From NCBI RefSeq assembly GCF_007995245.1, contig NZ_VCBA01000013.1, positions 25,086-89,085 on the forward strand: DNA of 64,000 nt. The letters run 5' to 3'. Position 1 is the first letter of the stretch; the number at the start of each line of letters is the position of its first letter. The DNA is from Tateyamaria sp. syn59. GTDB lineage: Bacteria; Pseudomonadota; Alphaproteobacteria; Rhodobacterales; Rhodobacteraceae. The translations under genes and the position numbers were made by a program. Below are positions 56,470-64,000 of this stretch, one piece after another. The notes beneath the pieces were generated by a model. The model ran no database searches. It was not told the DNA's origin and was given only the letters and a program-made list of their open reading frames with translations.

Positions 56470-57358
56470 TCAGCGCAGTTGCAACCAGCACGGATGTTGC
56501 CGCGACACGCTTTGCGCGGCCATACATGTTGGCAAAGATGTAGCCGTTGACACCCGGTGCCATCGCCGCCGTGAGGACCGTGGTTTTGTGCGTATCGGCT
56601 GGCACGGCGAGCGCGTTGCCCAGCATGAAGGTGATGGCCGGATGCAGGAGCAGCGAAATCGCGCAGACCATCGCGATCACTCGCGCGTCGCCCTCGGGGC
56701 GGTATCGGATGAGAACGCCGCCCAGGGCAAACAGTGCGGTTGGCAACGCCGCGCGGATGACCAGGTCCAGTCCGTCCTGCAGGACACCGGGGATCGTCAC
56801 ACCGCTCAGGTTGACGACAAAACCGGCAATGATTGCCAGAACGAGCACGTTGCGAAACATGGCGATTGCGACGCCCTTAGCCATGATGAGCGGGCTTTGA
56901 CCACGGTTGCGCGCAATTTCCATCGCGGTGATGCCCAGCCCGTAGCAGAAGGGCGAATGGAATGCGATGATGGTAAAGGCACCGGACAGCGCCTCGGGGC
57001 CATAGGCGCGTTCGTTGATCGCTAGACCCAGAAGGACCGAGTTTGAGAACAGACAGCAAAAGCCGATGGCGATGCTGTCTTCGATATTGCGTTTGAATAT
57101 GTAGAAGGCGCCCGCCGTCCCGACTGCAAAACCGGCTGCGGCGCCAACGTAAAAACTGCTCAAGAGACGCAGATCGAGGCTGGTCGACAGGTCCAGATTT
57201 GCAATGGCCGAGAACAGCAGACACGGGATCGCAAAGTTCTGGGCGAACTTCATCAGGCCATCAATGCCGCTTTCTGTAAAGAAACCACGCCACACAGCAA
57301 CATATCCAAACCCGATGACCAGAAAGACGGGCAGAATGACGTCGAGGAGCGCTTGCAT
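56429..57358 (-). CDS. AEC-family (auxin efflux carrier-like) transporter
   Basis: The 309-residue membrane protein starts after AAAGGCCTGATC. It has about ten helices and the family's PVFLVIGFGYVAVWRGFF opening, NFAIPCLLF in the first helical hairpin, and FSNSVLLGLAINERAYG and ATAPGVNGYIFANMYG-like segment in the second half. AEC carriers move small organic acids, malonate or amino acids in bacteria. Substrate unknown. It converges with the YihY gene, and a dispersed repeat separates it from the downstream MBL gene. Confidence 0.9.
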   Translation of the reverse strand: MQALLDVILPVFLVIGFGYVAVWRGFFTESGIDGLMKFAQNFAIPCLLFSAIANLDLSTSLDLRLLSSFYVGAAAGFAVGTAGAFYIFKRNIEDSIAIGFCCLFSNSVLLGLAINERAYGPEALSGAFTIIAFHSPFCYGLGITAMEIARNRGQSPLIMAKGVAIAMFRNVLVLAIIAGFVVNLSGVTIPGVLQDGLDLVIRAALPTALFALGGVLIRYRPEGDARVIAMVCAISLLLHPAITFMLGNALAVPADTHKTTVLTAAMAPGVNGYIFANMYGRAKRVAATSVLVATALTILTAWMWLVVLG

Positions 57359-57389
57359 GATCAGGCCTTTGCGACGGGGTCAGAGGGCG

Positions 57390-57424
57390 GGAGCCTCCGG
57401 CGGGGATTTTTTGAAAACAGGGAA
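57390..57424. repeat. Dispersed 35-bp intergenic repeat, copy 2
   Basis: Same element as 31416-31450 (33 of 35 positions), located in the 68-bp gap between the AEC gene and the MBL hydrolase gene, ending two bases before the latter's stop. Confidence 0.75.
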
Positions 57425-57426
57425 GG

Positions 57427-58230
57427 TCAGGATACAGGTCGCGTCAGCGTCAGCCCGTCATAGGCGGGCTGGACATGATCGGGTGTTTCGGCAAGGACCG
57501 TGTCATAATCGAGGTCGATGTGCATGTTTGTGAGAATGGCATGTTGGGGTTTGACACGGTCGATCCACTCAAGCGTGTTGTCTAGGTGGCTGTGCGTCGG
57601 ATGCGGGGCGCGGCGCAGCGCGTCGACAATCCAGGTATCGAGGTTGTCGAGATGGCCCCACACGTCGTCGGGGATTGTCGCAACGTCCGGCAGGTATGCG
57701 ACATCGCCGATGCGAAAGCCAAGAGCGTCAATGGTGCCGTGATTGACCTTGAAAGGGGTGAAGGTGATCGAACCGCCGGGGCCGTCAATCACCGTGTCGC
57801 CCATTATCGTGTTCAGCTCGAGAATAGGTGGATAGGGCGACCCCTTGGGTTGCACAAACGCATAGCCGAAGCGGCTGATCAGGTCGTCTTGCGTGTCTCC
57901 GTCTGCCCAGACCTGCAGCCGTTCGCGCATGTTGAAGACGATCATGCGCAGATCGTCGATGCCGTGCACGTGGTCGGCATGGGCGTGGGTATAGATCACG
58001 CCATCAAGGCGGCCGGTTCCGGTCATGAGAAGCTGGTTGCGTAAGTCGGGTGAGGTATCGACAAGTACGGTGGTAGTACCGGCATCGCCCTTGCGCTCAA
58101 CCAGCATGGAACAGCGTTGCCGCCGGTTCTTGGGGTTGCTGGGGTCGCAGTCTCCCCAATGCCCGCCCAATCGTGGCACGCCACCGGACGAGCCGCAGCC
58201 AAGGATTGTGAAGGTGAGCGTATCGTTCAT
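57427..58230 (-). CDS. MBL-fold metallohydrolase, PhnP-like
   Basis: The 267-residue enzyme has FTILGCGSSGGVPRLGG at the N-terminus, a Cys-containing CDPSNPKNRRQRCSMLV segment and the metal motif YTHAHADHVHGIDDLR (HxHxDH). Relatives include PhnP phosphodiesterase, which cleaves cyclic ribosyl phosphates, and tRNase Z-like enzymes. It is the last gene of the six-gene operon and overlaps tatD by ATGA, a gene order often kept in alphaproteobacteria. The natural substrate is not known. Confidence 0.9.
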   Translation of the reverse strand: MNDTLTFTILGCGSSGGVPRLGGHWGDCDPSNPKNRRQRCSMLVERKGDAGTTTVLVDTSPDLRNQLLMTGTGRLDGVIYTHAHADHVHGIDDLRMIVFNMRERLQVWADGDTQDDLISRFGYAFVQPKGSPYPPILELNTIMGDTVIDGPGGSITFTPFKVNHGTIDALGFRIGDVAYLPDVATIPDDVWGHLDNLDTWIVDALRRAPHPTHSHLDNTLEWIDRVKPQHAILTNMHIDLDYDTVLAETPDHVQPAYDGLTLTRPVS

Positions 58231-59027
58231 GCGGCGACCGTGTAGGCTGCCGCCTTGGAAAACAGGCGGTCAAAGTTCGTTTGCGTGTGTGCCGCGAATT
58301 CGGCGTAGTCGAGGCCCATGGTCTCCGCTCCGATGCGCGCGGTATGCGCGGTAAAGGCGGGTTCGTTGCGCTTGCCTCGATGAGGCGGTGGCGCAAGGTA
58401 AGGGGCGTCGGTTTCCACCAGGATGCGGTCAATGGGTGCGGCGGCAAAGATGTCGCGCAAGTCCTGGCTCTTCGGAAATGCAGCGATGCCGGACATCGAA
58501 ATGTAAAAGCCAAGGTCGAGGGCGGCTTGCGCCAGATCGCGTGATGAAGAGAAACAGTGCATCACGCAGGTGTAGGCACCCTGTTTGTACTCATCTGCCA
58601 GGATGTGGGCCATGTCATCATCTGCGGCACGCGCATGGATGATAAGAGGCAGGCCGGTGTCTCGGGCTGCCGCAATGTGGACGCGCAGCGACTGTTTTTG
58701 AATGTCGGCGCTGTCCGACGTATAATGATAGTCCAGCCCACTTTCACCGATGCCGACAAATTTTGGATGCCGGGCCAAGGCGATCAGTTCTTCCGTGGTG
58801 GCGAGCGGCTCATCTGCCGCACTCATGGGATGTGTTCCGGCGGCATAGAAAACGGGTGCGTGCGCCTCGGCAATGGCGCGGACTTGGGGTTCCAGTCGCA
58901 ATTTGGTGCAGATCGTGACCATGCGCGTCACGCCTGCGGCGGCTGCGCGCTCGACGATGTCGGGAATCTGGCCCTCAAAATCCGGAAAATCGAGGTGGCA
59001 GTGGCTGTCGGTGATTTCTGGGGTCAT
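58227..59027 (-). CDS. TatD-family metal-dependent hydrolase (DNase)
   Basis: This 266-residue TIM-barrel protein shows TDSHCHLDFPDF with the two metal His at the N-terminus, GIGESGLDYHYT with the metal Glu, and later LIIHARAADDDM, CVMHCFSSSRDL and RILVETDAPYLAPPPHRGKRNEP with the remaining ligands. TatD/YcfH proteins are 3'-5' exonucleases or D-aminoacyl-tRNA deacylase-like enzymes. It overlaps both holB upstream and the MBL gene downstream by 4 bases, so all are translated together. Confidence 0.94.
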   Translation of the reverse strand: MTPEITDSHCHLDFPDFEGQIPDIVERAAAAGVTRMVTICTKLRLEPQVRAIAEAHAPVFYAAGTHPMSAADEPLATTEELIALARHPKFVGIGESGLDYHYTSDSADIQKQSLRVHIAAARDTGLPLIIHARAADDDMAHILADEYKQGAYTCVMHCFSSSRDLAQAALDLGFYISMSGIAAFPKSQDLRDIFAAAPIDRILVETDAPYLAPPPHRGKRNEPAFTAHTARIGAETMGLDYAEFAAHTQTNFDRLFSKAAAYTVAA

Positions 59028-60142
59028 CGGGCGGGGGCCGTCTCGGATAGCTTGAACAGCGTATCTAGGACGAGTGCGGCAGGGTCAAGGTTGACTGCCC
59101 TGCCGTGGCGGGCGCGTGTCAGTGCGGTTTGGGCCGTTTGCGCCCAGGCGCGCGCGTGCCCTGCATGGGGCGCAAGGCGCATCAGTATGGCCGCCTCGTC
59201 CGGTGCAGCTTCGACCGGCGGCGGGTGACCTAGAGCGCCAGTCCGTGCGAGGCGGGCCAGCGCAACGTCGATCAGCGTGTAGAGAAGATCCAGCTTGTCC
59301 TCGGCACCACGCCCTGCGGCGGCTTCGGCGAGGGCAAGTGCTCGGCCTCGGTCAAGGTTCGGCAGGCTGCTCAGAAGCTGGATGACTTCGCGATAGATCT
59401 TGAGCCCGTCAAGCAGAGAAAGGCGCAGGGCGTCCCCGACCGATCCGGCGCTCAACTCTGCGAGCGCTGTCGCGTCAGGGCCAGGGTCCACGCCAGCCTG
59501 GGTCATCGCTTGCTCCATCTGCCGCGGATCAAGCGTGCCAAGGCGCAAGGTCCGGCACCGTGATCTTATGGTTGGCAATAGGCGGCTCGGCTGGTGGCAG
59601 ATCAGCAGCAGTGTCGTGCGTGCGGGCGGCTCCTCCAGCATCTTCAAGAGGGCGTTGGCTGCGTTGACGTTCATGTCGTCCGCCGCGTCGATGATGACGA
59701 CCCGACGCCCGCCATCAGTGGCGCTCAGCTGGAAAAAAGACCCAAGTGCGCGGATATCTTCAATGGTGATTTGGTCCCGCACGCGCTTGGTTTTTTCGTT
59801 CTCGGTGCGATGAACAGATTTCAGACCCGGGTCTGCGCCTACTGCAATCCTGCGCGCCACGGGGTGTTCTGGCGACACATCGAAGGTTCTTGGCACCGGC
59901 GCGCCAAACATGTCGTCGGGATCCGGATCGGGGGTCGCAAGAAGAAAGCGCGCGATGCGCCATGCAAGCGTTGCCTTGCCGACCCCGCGCGGGCCGGTCA
60001 ACAGCCACGCATGATGCAAACGGCCGGAATTGAACGCATCGAGGAACGCGCCTTGTGCGTCGTCCTGGCCGATAAGCTCGACTGTTTCGCGCGGGTGCGG
60101 TGCACCGGGAATGCGTGTTGGGTCTTGGGTTTCTTCGGCCAT
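59024..60142 (-). CDS. holB: DNA polymerase III delta' subunit
   Basis: The ATG at 60142 gives 372 residues; the upstream frame crosses a palindrome and is not coding. HolB is part of the clamp loader. Landmarks are LHHAWLLTGPRGVGKATLAWRIARFL (Walker A-like GPRGVGKAT), RVVIIDAADDMNVNAANALLKMLEEPP and LICHQPSRLLPTIRSRCRTLRL with the SRC sensor motif. It lies between tmk and tatD, the order seen in many bacteria. The start is 74 bp from the tmk stop, leaving room for the palindromic element. Confidence 0.94.
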   Translation of the reverse strand: MAEETQDPTRIPGAPHPRETVELIGQDDAQGAFLDAFNSGRLHHAWLLTGPRGVGKATLAWRIARFLLATPDPDPDDMFGAPVPRTFDVSPEHPVARRIAVGADPGLKSVHRTENEKTKRVRDQITIEDIRALGSFFQLSATDGGRRVVIIDAADDMNVNAANALLKMLEEPPARTTLLLICHQPSRLLPTIRSRCRTLRLGTLDPRQMEQAMTQAGVDPGPDATALAELSAGSVGDALRLSLLDGLKIYREVIQLLSSLPNLDRGRALALAEAAAGRGAEDKLDLLYTLIDVALARLARTGALGHPPPVEAAPDEAAILMRLAPHAGHARAWAQTAQTALTRARHGRAVNLDPAALVLDTLFKLSETAPAR

Positions 60143-60171
60143 AGGGTATGACCTATCACTCGAGTTGGGAG

Positions 60172-60185
60172 GGGGGCCAGCCCCC
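60172..60185. repeat. Palindromic intergenic element, second copy
   Basis: GGGGGCCAGCCCCC is identical to 28439-28452 and forms a hairpin in the tmk-holB gap of the operon. Here it is not followed by a T-run. Confidence 0.65.
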
Positions 60186-60216
60186 GAGCGCATGGCGCCT
60201 ACATCCGAGGCCGTTT

Positions 60217-60852
60217 TCAACTAGGTGAGGAGAGGTATGAGGCGGTTGCTGACTGCACATCCCGCGCGACGGCATCAACGTCCTGTCCGCCATCAATCGT
60301 GCGAAAACGGCTTGCGAACTCCTTGGCGAGGGCAAGGAACCCCGCGCGCATCTTTTCCTGCAGTTCGGTGCCGAAGTCCTCGAACCGTTCCTCTGTTCCC
60401 TGACGTCCCTTGGCGCGGGCCAGGCCCTGGCCCGGGTCCATGTCGATCAGGATCGTTAAGTCAGGCTCTTGCCCGATCATCAGCTCATGCAGTGTATCGA
60501 CCTTGGCGCGCAAGTCGCCACGGCTCAATCCCTGGTACATGCGGGTGCTGTCAGCAAAGCGGTCGCAGATTACGATTTGTCCTGCATCCACGGCGGGTTG
60601 GATCAGACGCTCCATGTGGTCGCGCCTTGCAGCCGTAAATAGCAGCAATTCGGTTTCAGCAGACCAGCGATCCGGGTCGCCTTGTAGGACGAGTGCCCTT
60701 ATCTCCTCTGCGCCGGGGCTTCCACCCGGTTCGCGGGTCAGGACCACGTCGTAGCCTAGGCAGCGCAGGTGATCGGCCAGCAACCGCGCTTGCGTGGATT
60801 TGCCGGAGCCGTCGATGCCTTCGAAAGTGATAAAGTGCCCTTTTGACGTCAC
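60217..60852 (-). CDS. tmk: Thymidylate kinase
   Basis: A GTG start overlaps the dacC stop (GTGA); AGAAGG lies upstream. The 211-residue enzyme phosphorylates dTMP to dTDP. It has the P-loop FEGIDGSGKSTQARLL, the DRX motif in ICDRFADSTRMYQG and the LID region with RAKGRQGTEERFEDFG. Length and motifs are complete. It is the third gene of the SPOR-dacC-tmk-holB-tatD-MBL operon. Confidence 0.97.
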   Translation of the reverse strand: MTSKGHFITFEGIDGSGKSTQARLLADHLRCLGYDVVLTREPGGSPGAEEIRALVLQGDPDRWSAETELLLFTAARRDHMERLIQPAVDAGQIVICDRFADSTRMYQGLSRGDLRAKVDTLHELMIGQEPDLTILIDMDPGQGLARAKGRQGTEERFEDFGTELQEKMRAGFLALAKEFASRFRTIDGGQDVDAVARDVQSATASYLSSPS

Positions 60853-62015
60853 GCGCCACCTTCTGGCGCGGTTTCCTCGTTAAAGCGTTCGATCAGCGAC
60901 AGCGCGGCTGTCGAGATCTTGGCAAGGAAACCGCCATGGGGTACGTCCGCTTCGGCCAGCAATGGAATGACCACTTCGGGCAGACCCTCGGGTTGAATGA
61001 TAAGTTCACCCAAGGGCGTTCCTGCCGCAATCGGTGCCTGCACGGGGCCTGTATAGACGACCTCGGCGCTTACGGTTTTTCCGGCGAGGATGGGCAGCAG
61101 GACTGTCACGTCTTCTTCGGGCACCAAGCCCACTTCGGGTTCTGCCCCTTCCCATACGCGGGCCGTGGCGACACGCGTGCCGCCCTCGACCACGGTGCGT
61201 TCCGCGAATTGGCGAAAGGCCCAGTTGACGATCGCTTCGGATTCCTGCGCGCGGCTTTCAACCGTATCGAGGCCCGAAATGACAAACACCACACGGCGTT
61301 CGCCCTGCTTGGCGGAGCCTGTGAGGCCATAGCCCGCTTCTTGCGTATGCCCGGTCTTGAGCCCATCGGCGCCGATACCAAGGTTAAGCAGCGGATTGCG
61401 GTTGAAGCGGTTGGCGCTTTCGTTGGGGTCAAAGAGGAACTCGGTTTCCGCGAACATCGGGTAGAATTCCGGATAGTCCGTGATCAGACGTTGTGCCAGC
61501 AGACCCAGATCGCGCATCGACATCAGGTGCCCTGCCGCCGGCCAACCACTGGAATTGGCAAAAGTGGAATTGGTCATGCCCATTTCCTGCGCGCGCCGGG
61601 TCATCAGGCGGGCGAAACCGGCCTCGGTTCCATCCGGGCTGAGCGCTTCGGCGATGACGACACAGGCGTCATTGCCAGACAACACGATGATACCGCGAAT
61701 GAGATCTTCTACCGTGACTCGTTCGCCCTGTTTCAGGAACATAGTCGATCCGCCGAAGCTGTGGGCATGGGCGGACACGACCAACTCGTCCGTCATTGAC
61801 AATTGTCCGCGCTGTACGGCCTCGAACGCCATGTAAAGCGTCATCAGCTTGGACATGGATGCGGGCGGCATCGGCTCGTCCGCATTCTTGTTCAGCAACA
61901 CAGTGCCTGTTGTGTGGTCGATGACATAGGCTGTGGTCGCCCGCGTCTCAAACGCGGTGACGGGCAGGGCGGTCGTTGCAATCAGCAGTGCGGCGGCAGC
62001 AAGAGGGCGGATCAC
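60849..62015 (-). CDS. dacC: D-alanyl-D-alanine carboxypeptidase (PBP5/6 type)
   Basis: The 388-residue protein has a signal peptide (MIRPLAAAALLIATTALPVTA) and the three penicillin-binding motifs: SMSK (nucleophile Ser, in PPASMSKLMT), SGN (VLSGNDACV) and KTG (GLKTGHTQEAGYG). A C-terminal beta domain follows (VGLVPEEDVTVLLPILAGK), ending in an amphipathic helix (AALSLIERFNEE) that should hold it to the inner membrane. It trims the terminal D-Ala from peptidoglycan pentapeptides. It lies 17 bp after a SPOR-domain lipoprotein gene and overlaps tmk, linking cell-wall remodelling and replication genes in one operon. Confidence 0.95.
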   Translation of the reverse strand: MIRPLAAAALLIATTALPVTAFETRATTAYVIDHTTGTVLLNKNADEPMPPASMSKLMTLYMAFEAVQRGQLSMTDELVVSAHAHSFGGSTMFLKQGERVTVEDLIRGIIVLSGNDACVVIAEALSPDGTEAGFARLMTRRAQEMGMTNSTFANSSGWPAAGHLMSMRDLGLLAQRLITDYPEFYPMFAETEFLFDPNESANRFNRNPLLNLGIGADGLKTGHTQEAGYGLTGSAKQGERRVVFVISGLDTVESRAQESEAIVNWAFRQFAERTVVEGGTRVATARVWEGAEPEVGLVPEEDVTVLLPILAGKTVSAEVVYTGPVQAPIAAGTPLGELIIQPEGLPEVVIPLLAEADVPHGGFLAKISTAALSLIERFNEETAPEGGA

Positions 62016-62032
62016 GGGTGAATTGCTCCTGG

Positions 62033-62929
62033 TCAGTTGGTGACGGCGTATGCGTCTGTGAACCCTTCGCCCTTGATGGTTTTCAGCAGCTGGCTGCGTT
62101 CGGACGCGGTGCCAGCGGGGCCGACAACGACGCGCCAGAACGGTTTGCCGTCGCGTTCAAAGGATTTCACGGTTGGGATAACCCCGGCACCGCGCATCTG
62201 CTTGGCGGTACGTTCGGCATTGGCCTCGACCGAGAAGATGCCGATCTGGATGAACGGCCTGTCGAGGGTGGAGGCGCGTGGCGCCGCCGTTGCGGCTGCC
62301 GGGGTGGGTTCGATGGTCGCGGCAGGCTGTATGCCCTGCGCCGCTGGGGTGGGTGCATCAAGCGCTGCAGCAGCGCCTTCAATGGGATCAAGCGTTGTGG
62401 TTTCGACGTCAGCTGGAGCTGCTACGGATTCCGCGTCGACAGGCGCTGCCTCGGGCTCAACCGACACTTCTTCCTTGCGCAGGGCTGTGACGTTCAGTTG
62501 TGCCGGGGCGCCCGCGAGCATGCCCAAAGCTTCGGCCGCATCCGAACTTATTTGAATGCGCGGGCCCGGGATGTCACGCTCACGGCGGAACAGGGCGCCC
62601 ACGACGAATTGGTCGTTTTCGGTGTTGCGGATAATCACGCGCTCGGGGTCAGTGACATCGGGGTGCGCGACCCACACACCGCCAAGCGACGGGCGCCCAT
62701 CCCAAAGTCCCGCTTCGGTGGCGGAAAACACGTCGGGCGCCTCCACCTCACGCTCGACCGTTTTGACAGGCGCGCCTGTTTTGGGCGTGCCTTCAACGGA
62801 TGTATTTGAGCGTTTGAACGCGTCCATGGCGACAAACTGGCCGCTTTCGTTGCATCCGGCCAAAAGGCCGAGCGCCAATAGTGCAGCCGTACCGCTGCGA
62901 AATGTGGAACGGGATGAAAGTCTGCTCAT
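62033..62929 (-). CDS. SPOR-domain lipoprotein
   Basis: The ATG at 62929 (AAGGA upstream) begins a lipoprotein signal ending in LLAGC (Cys about residue 24), giving 298 residues; the longer open frame upstream runs through the tRNA and is not coding. After a region with SLGGVWVAHPDVTDPERVIIRN, resembling the double-psi beta-barrel/RlpA-type part, and an Ala/Pro linker, a C-terminal SPOR domain follows (RPFIQIGIFSVEANAERTAKQMRGAGVIPTV; PFWRVVVGPAG). SPOR binds denuded glycan strands at the septum. An RlpA-like role at division is inferred. It heads the operon. Confidence 0.88.
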   Translation of the reverse strand: MSRLSSRSTFRSGTAALLALGLLAGCNESGQFVAMDAFKRSNTSVEGTPKTGAPVKTVEREVEAPDVFSATEAGLWDGRPSLGGVWVAHPDVTDPERVIIRNTENDQFVVGALFRRERDIPGPRIQISSDAAEALGMLAGAPAQLNVTALRKEEVSVEPEAAPVDAESVAAPADVETTTLDPIEGAAAALDAPTPAAQGIQPAATIEPTPAAATAAPRASTLDRPFIQIGIFSVEANAERTAKQMRGAGVIPTVKSFERDGKPFWRVVVGPAGTASERSQLLKTIKGEGFTDAYAVTN

Positions 62930-63145
62930 GGACCAAGTCCTTGCCTGCTGTTGCCTGTGCGCCCTGTTTTGGGCTGTTTTGGTGCCGCGTCCGGCACAGA
63001 TTGGTGCCCTGCTTATGCAAGGTTCACCCTCAATGATAGCGTGAACTGCACCTTCTGAAAAGCAGGTGATTCGCAGATCGGCAAATTTCCACGGCGGCGT
63101 GAGCATTTGCAGAATCGCATTCGCCACCCTAAAGCACGTCGCACC

Positions 63146-63235
63146 GGAGGTTTGGCAGAGTGGTCGAATGCGGCGGTCTTGAAAACCGTTGGGCGTGAGA
63201 GCGTCCCGTGGGTTCGAATCCCACAGCCTCCGCCA
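63146..63235 (+). tRNA. tRNA-Ser (UGA)
   Basis: The 90-base gene has an acceptor stem GGAGGTT/AGCCTCC, G discriminator and encoded CCA. The anticodon stem GCGGT/ACCGT encloses CTTGAAA, giving anticodon TGA. A long variable arm (TTGGGCGTGAGAGCGTCCC) and GGTTCGAATC T-loop confirm tRNA-Ser. It is monocistronic and followed by a terminator. Confidence 0.97.
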
Positions 63236-63259
63236 CACTCTCTGTATCGTGGTCAAAAT

Positions 63260-63293
63260 CACCTAAGGCCTCGTGAGGTAAGGTGTTTTTTTT
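63260..63293 (+). terminator. Terminator after tRNA-Ser
   Basis: CACCT pairs with AGGTG across an inner CCTC/GAGG core and is followed by eight T, 25 bases downstream of the tRNA. Confidence 0.7.
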
Positions 63294-64000
63294 GGTGCGA
63301 ACCTTTTGTCTCGGCCATGCGTGATGGGGCTGCGCAAGCGAGTTTGAGCACGGTTTAGCCATCCTCTGCTCTGTCTTTTTCTCTTTATTACTAGAGGCTT
63401 GCCAAAAGGCTCATCGCGGTTCGAAAACGGTTGTCGAAATCTCCGCCTATTGACTTGGTTTTGGCAAGGTCTTCGCTGACCAAAGTGGACCAGGCTTCGA
63501 ACTTGCCTATTTAAGTGGTCAACACGCGGCGGGTAGCGCAGTTTGGTGTGTCGGGCATTTGATCAGCAGCTTCATGCGAACTGTGCGAAAAATGCAGATC
63601 GGAAATGGCCCTCAAACAGTCGCACAATGGTCCGCTTCTTATCGCTGCGCTGAGTCCCGGAAAACGACGGCCATTTTGTATCCGCGGACAGACTGCACGA
63701 CCCTTGTGGTAACAGCCAATCTGATACGTCGCATCGACAGCGTTCCAAAAAAGACGCGCTCGGTTGCAGTCTGATGTCGAGCTGCGCAAATCAAGTCTAC
63801 GCCCCTGTTTTTGTTAACTTGGCCGCCACTTGGGAGACCGGCGCTACCTCCGTCCGCTTCATCGCCTGAGCACTGCTGACATGCACAGAAATTTGACTCT
63901 GCGCGAAAAAATGCCATCCGAGCACTGGCGTCTGCCATGTGCTTGCTGGGCTTTATGCACCACCATAATGTACACGTAATGCGTGTATGTCGCTTGGGGA
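63294..64000. other. About 700 bp without a recognisable gene
   Basis: Several open frames of 70-100 codons occur on both strands, but none has a good ribosome site, a signal peptide or a motif I recognise, and codon use is unlike the neighbouring genes. The base composition is more AT-rich than the rest of the window. A small inverted repeat TACACG-N5-CGTGTA lies at 63971-63987, possibly an operator of a gene beyond the window edge. I see nothing else in this stretch. Confidence 0.5.

Noticed and set aside
63511..63938. Several 70-100 codon frames near the window end
   Set aside because: No ribosome sites, motifs or typical codon use, and frames on both strands overlap one another.

Overview
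The window looks like a chromosomal segment of a marine alphaproteobacterium of the Rhodobacteraceae (Roseobacter group). The evidence is a heterotetrameric-type sarcosine oxidase, a DMSP lyase of the DddP type with all expected metal and catalytic residues, a BioY transporter, the yajC-secD-secF-Mth938-ccmABCDG order, the glnB-glnA pair, high GC with dense overlapping operons, and palindromic intergenic elements. No phage, integrase, insertion sequence, plasmid gene or CRISPR array was seen.

Layout. 1-4.7 kb: 3' part of sarcosine oxidase alpha (cut by the window edge), its gamma subunit, two tandem paralogous small secreted proteins, and an Fe-type superoxide dismutase. 4.8-9 kb: a LOG-family nucleosidase, a LysM membrane protein and an Atm1-type ABC exporter, followed by a strongly structured intergenic stretch that ends in an intrinsic terminator. 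9-14.2 kb: an RND pump with its adaptor. 14.4-18.6 kb: an envelope/ribosome group (YfgM-like protein, BamB, Der) interrupted by an opposed GNAT gene. 18.6-23.4 kb: a TspO-like membrane protein, a DUF2235 hydrolase, serS, a G/C-skewed repeat-rich spacer and a membrane pentapeptide-repeat protein.

23.5-31.7 kb: yajC-secD-secF, two TauE/SafE transporters, an Mth938-like gene and the cytochrome c maturation genes ccmA, B, C, D, G, followed by a 64-bp tandem repeat array. 31.7-41.3 kb: an SDR, acnA with a leader hairpin, a DUF1223 protein, a lauroyl-type acyltransferase, a lone fliG, two small secreted proteins, purB and a DUF6314 gene. 41.4-49.5 kb is the most distinctive region: bioY, a hydrolase-OsmC fusion, a LodA/LodB-like quinoprotein oxidase pair, dddP, and a divergent haem oxidative N-demethylase (DUF3445). 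49.6-64 kb: a lytic transglycosylase, two very small candidate ORFs, glnA and glnB, a split NAD(P)HX repair pair, a Hint-domain protein, tRNA-Leu, YihY and AEC membrane proteins, a tight six-gene operon (SPOR lipoprotein, dacC, tmk, holB, tatD, MBL hydrolase), tRNA-Ser, and about 700 bp with no recognisable gene.

The strongest leads for something new are the 64-bp array (three triloop hairpins per unit with a compensatory base-pair change), the C-rich/G-poor repeat spacer at about 21.95-22.15 kb, the structured RNA candidate at about 8.84-9.01 kb, the dddP/LodAB/DUF3445 neighbourhood with its palindromes, and the paralogous secreted pair at 3-4 kb. All assignments rest on reading the sequence and recalled family features; no database search was run.
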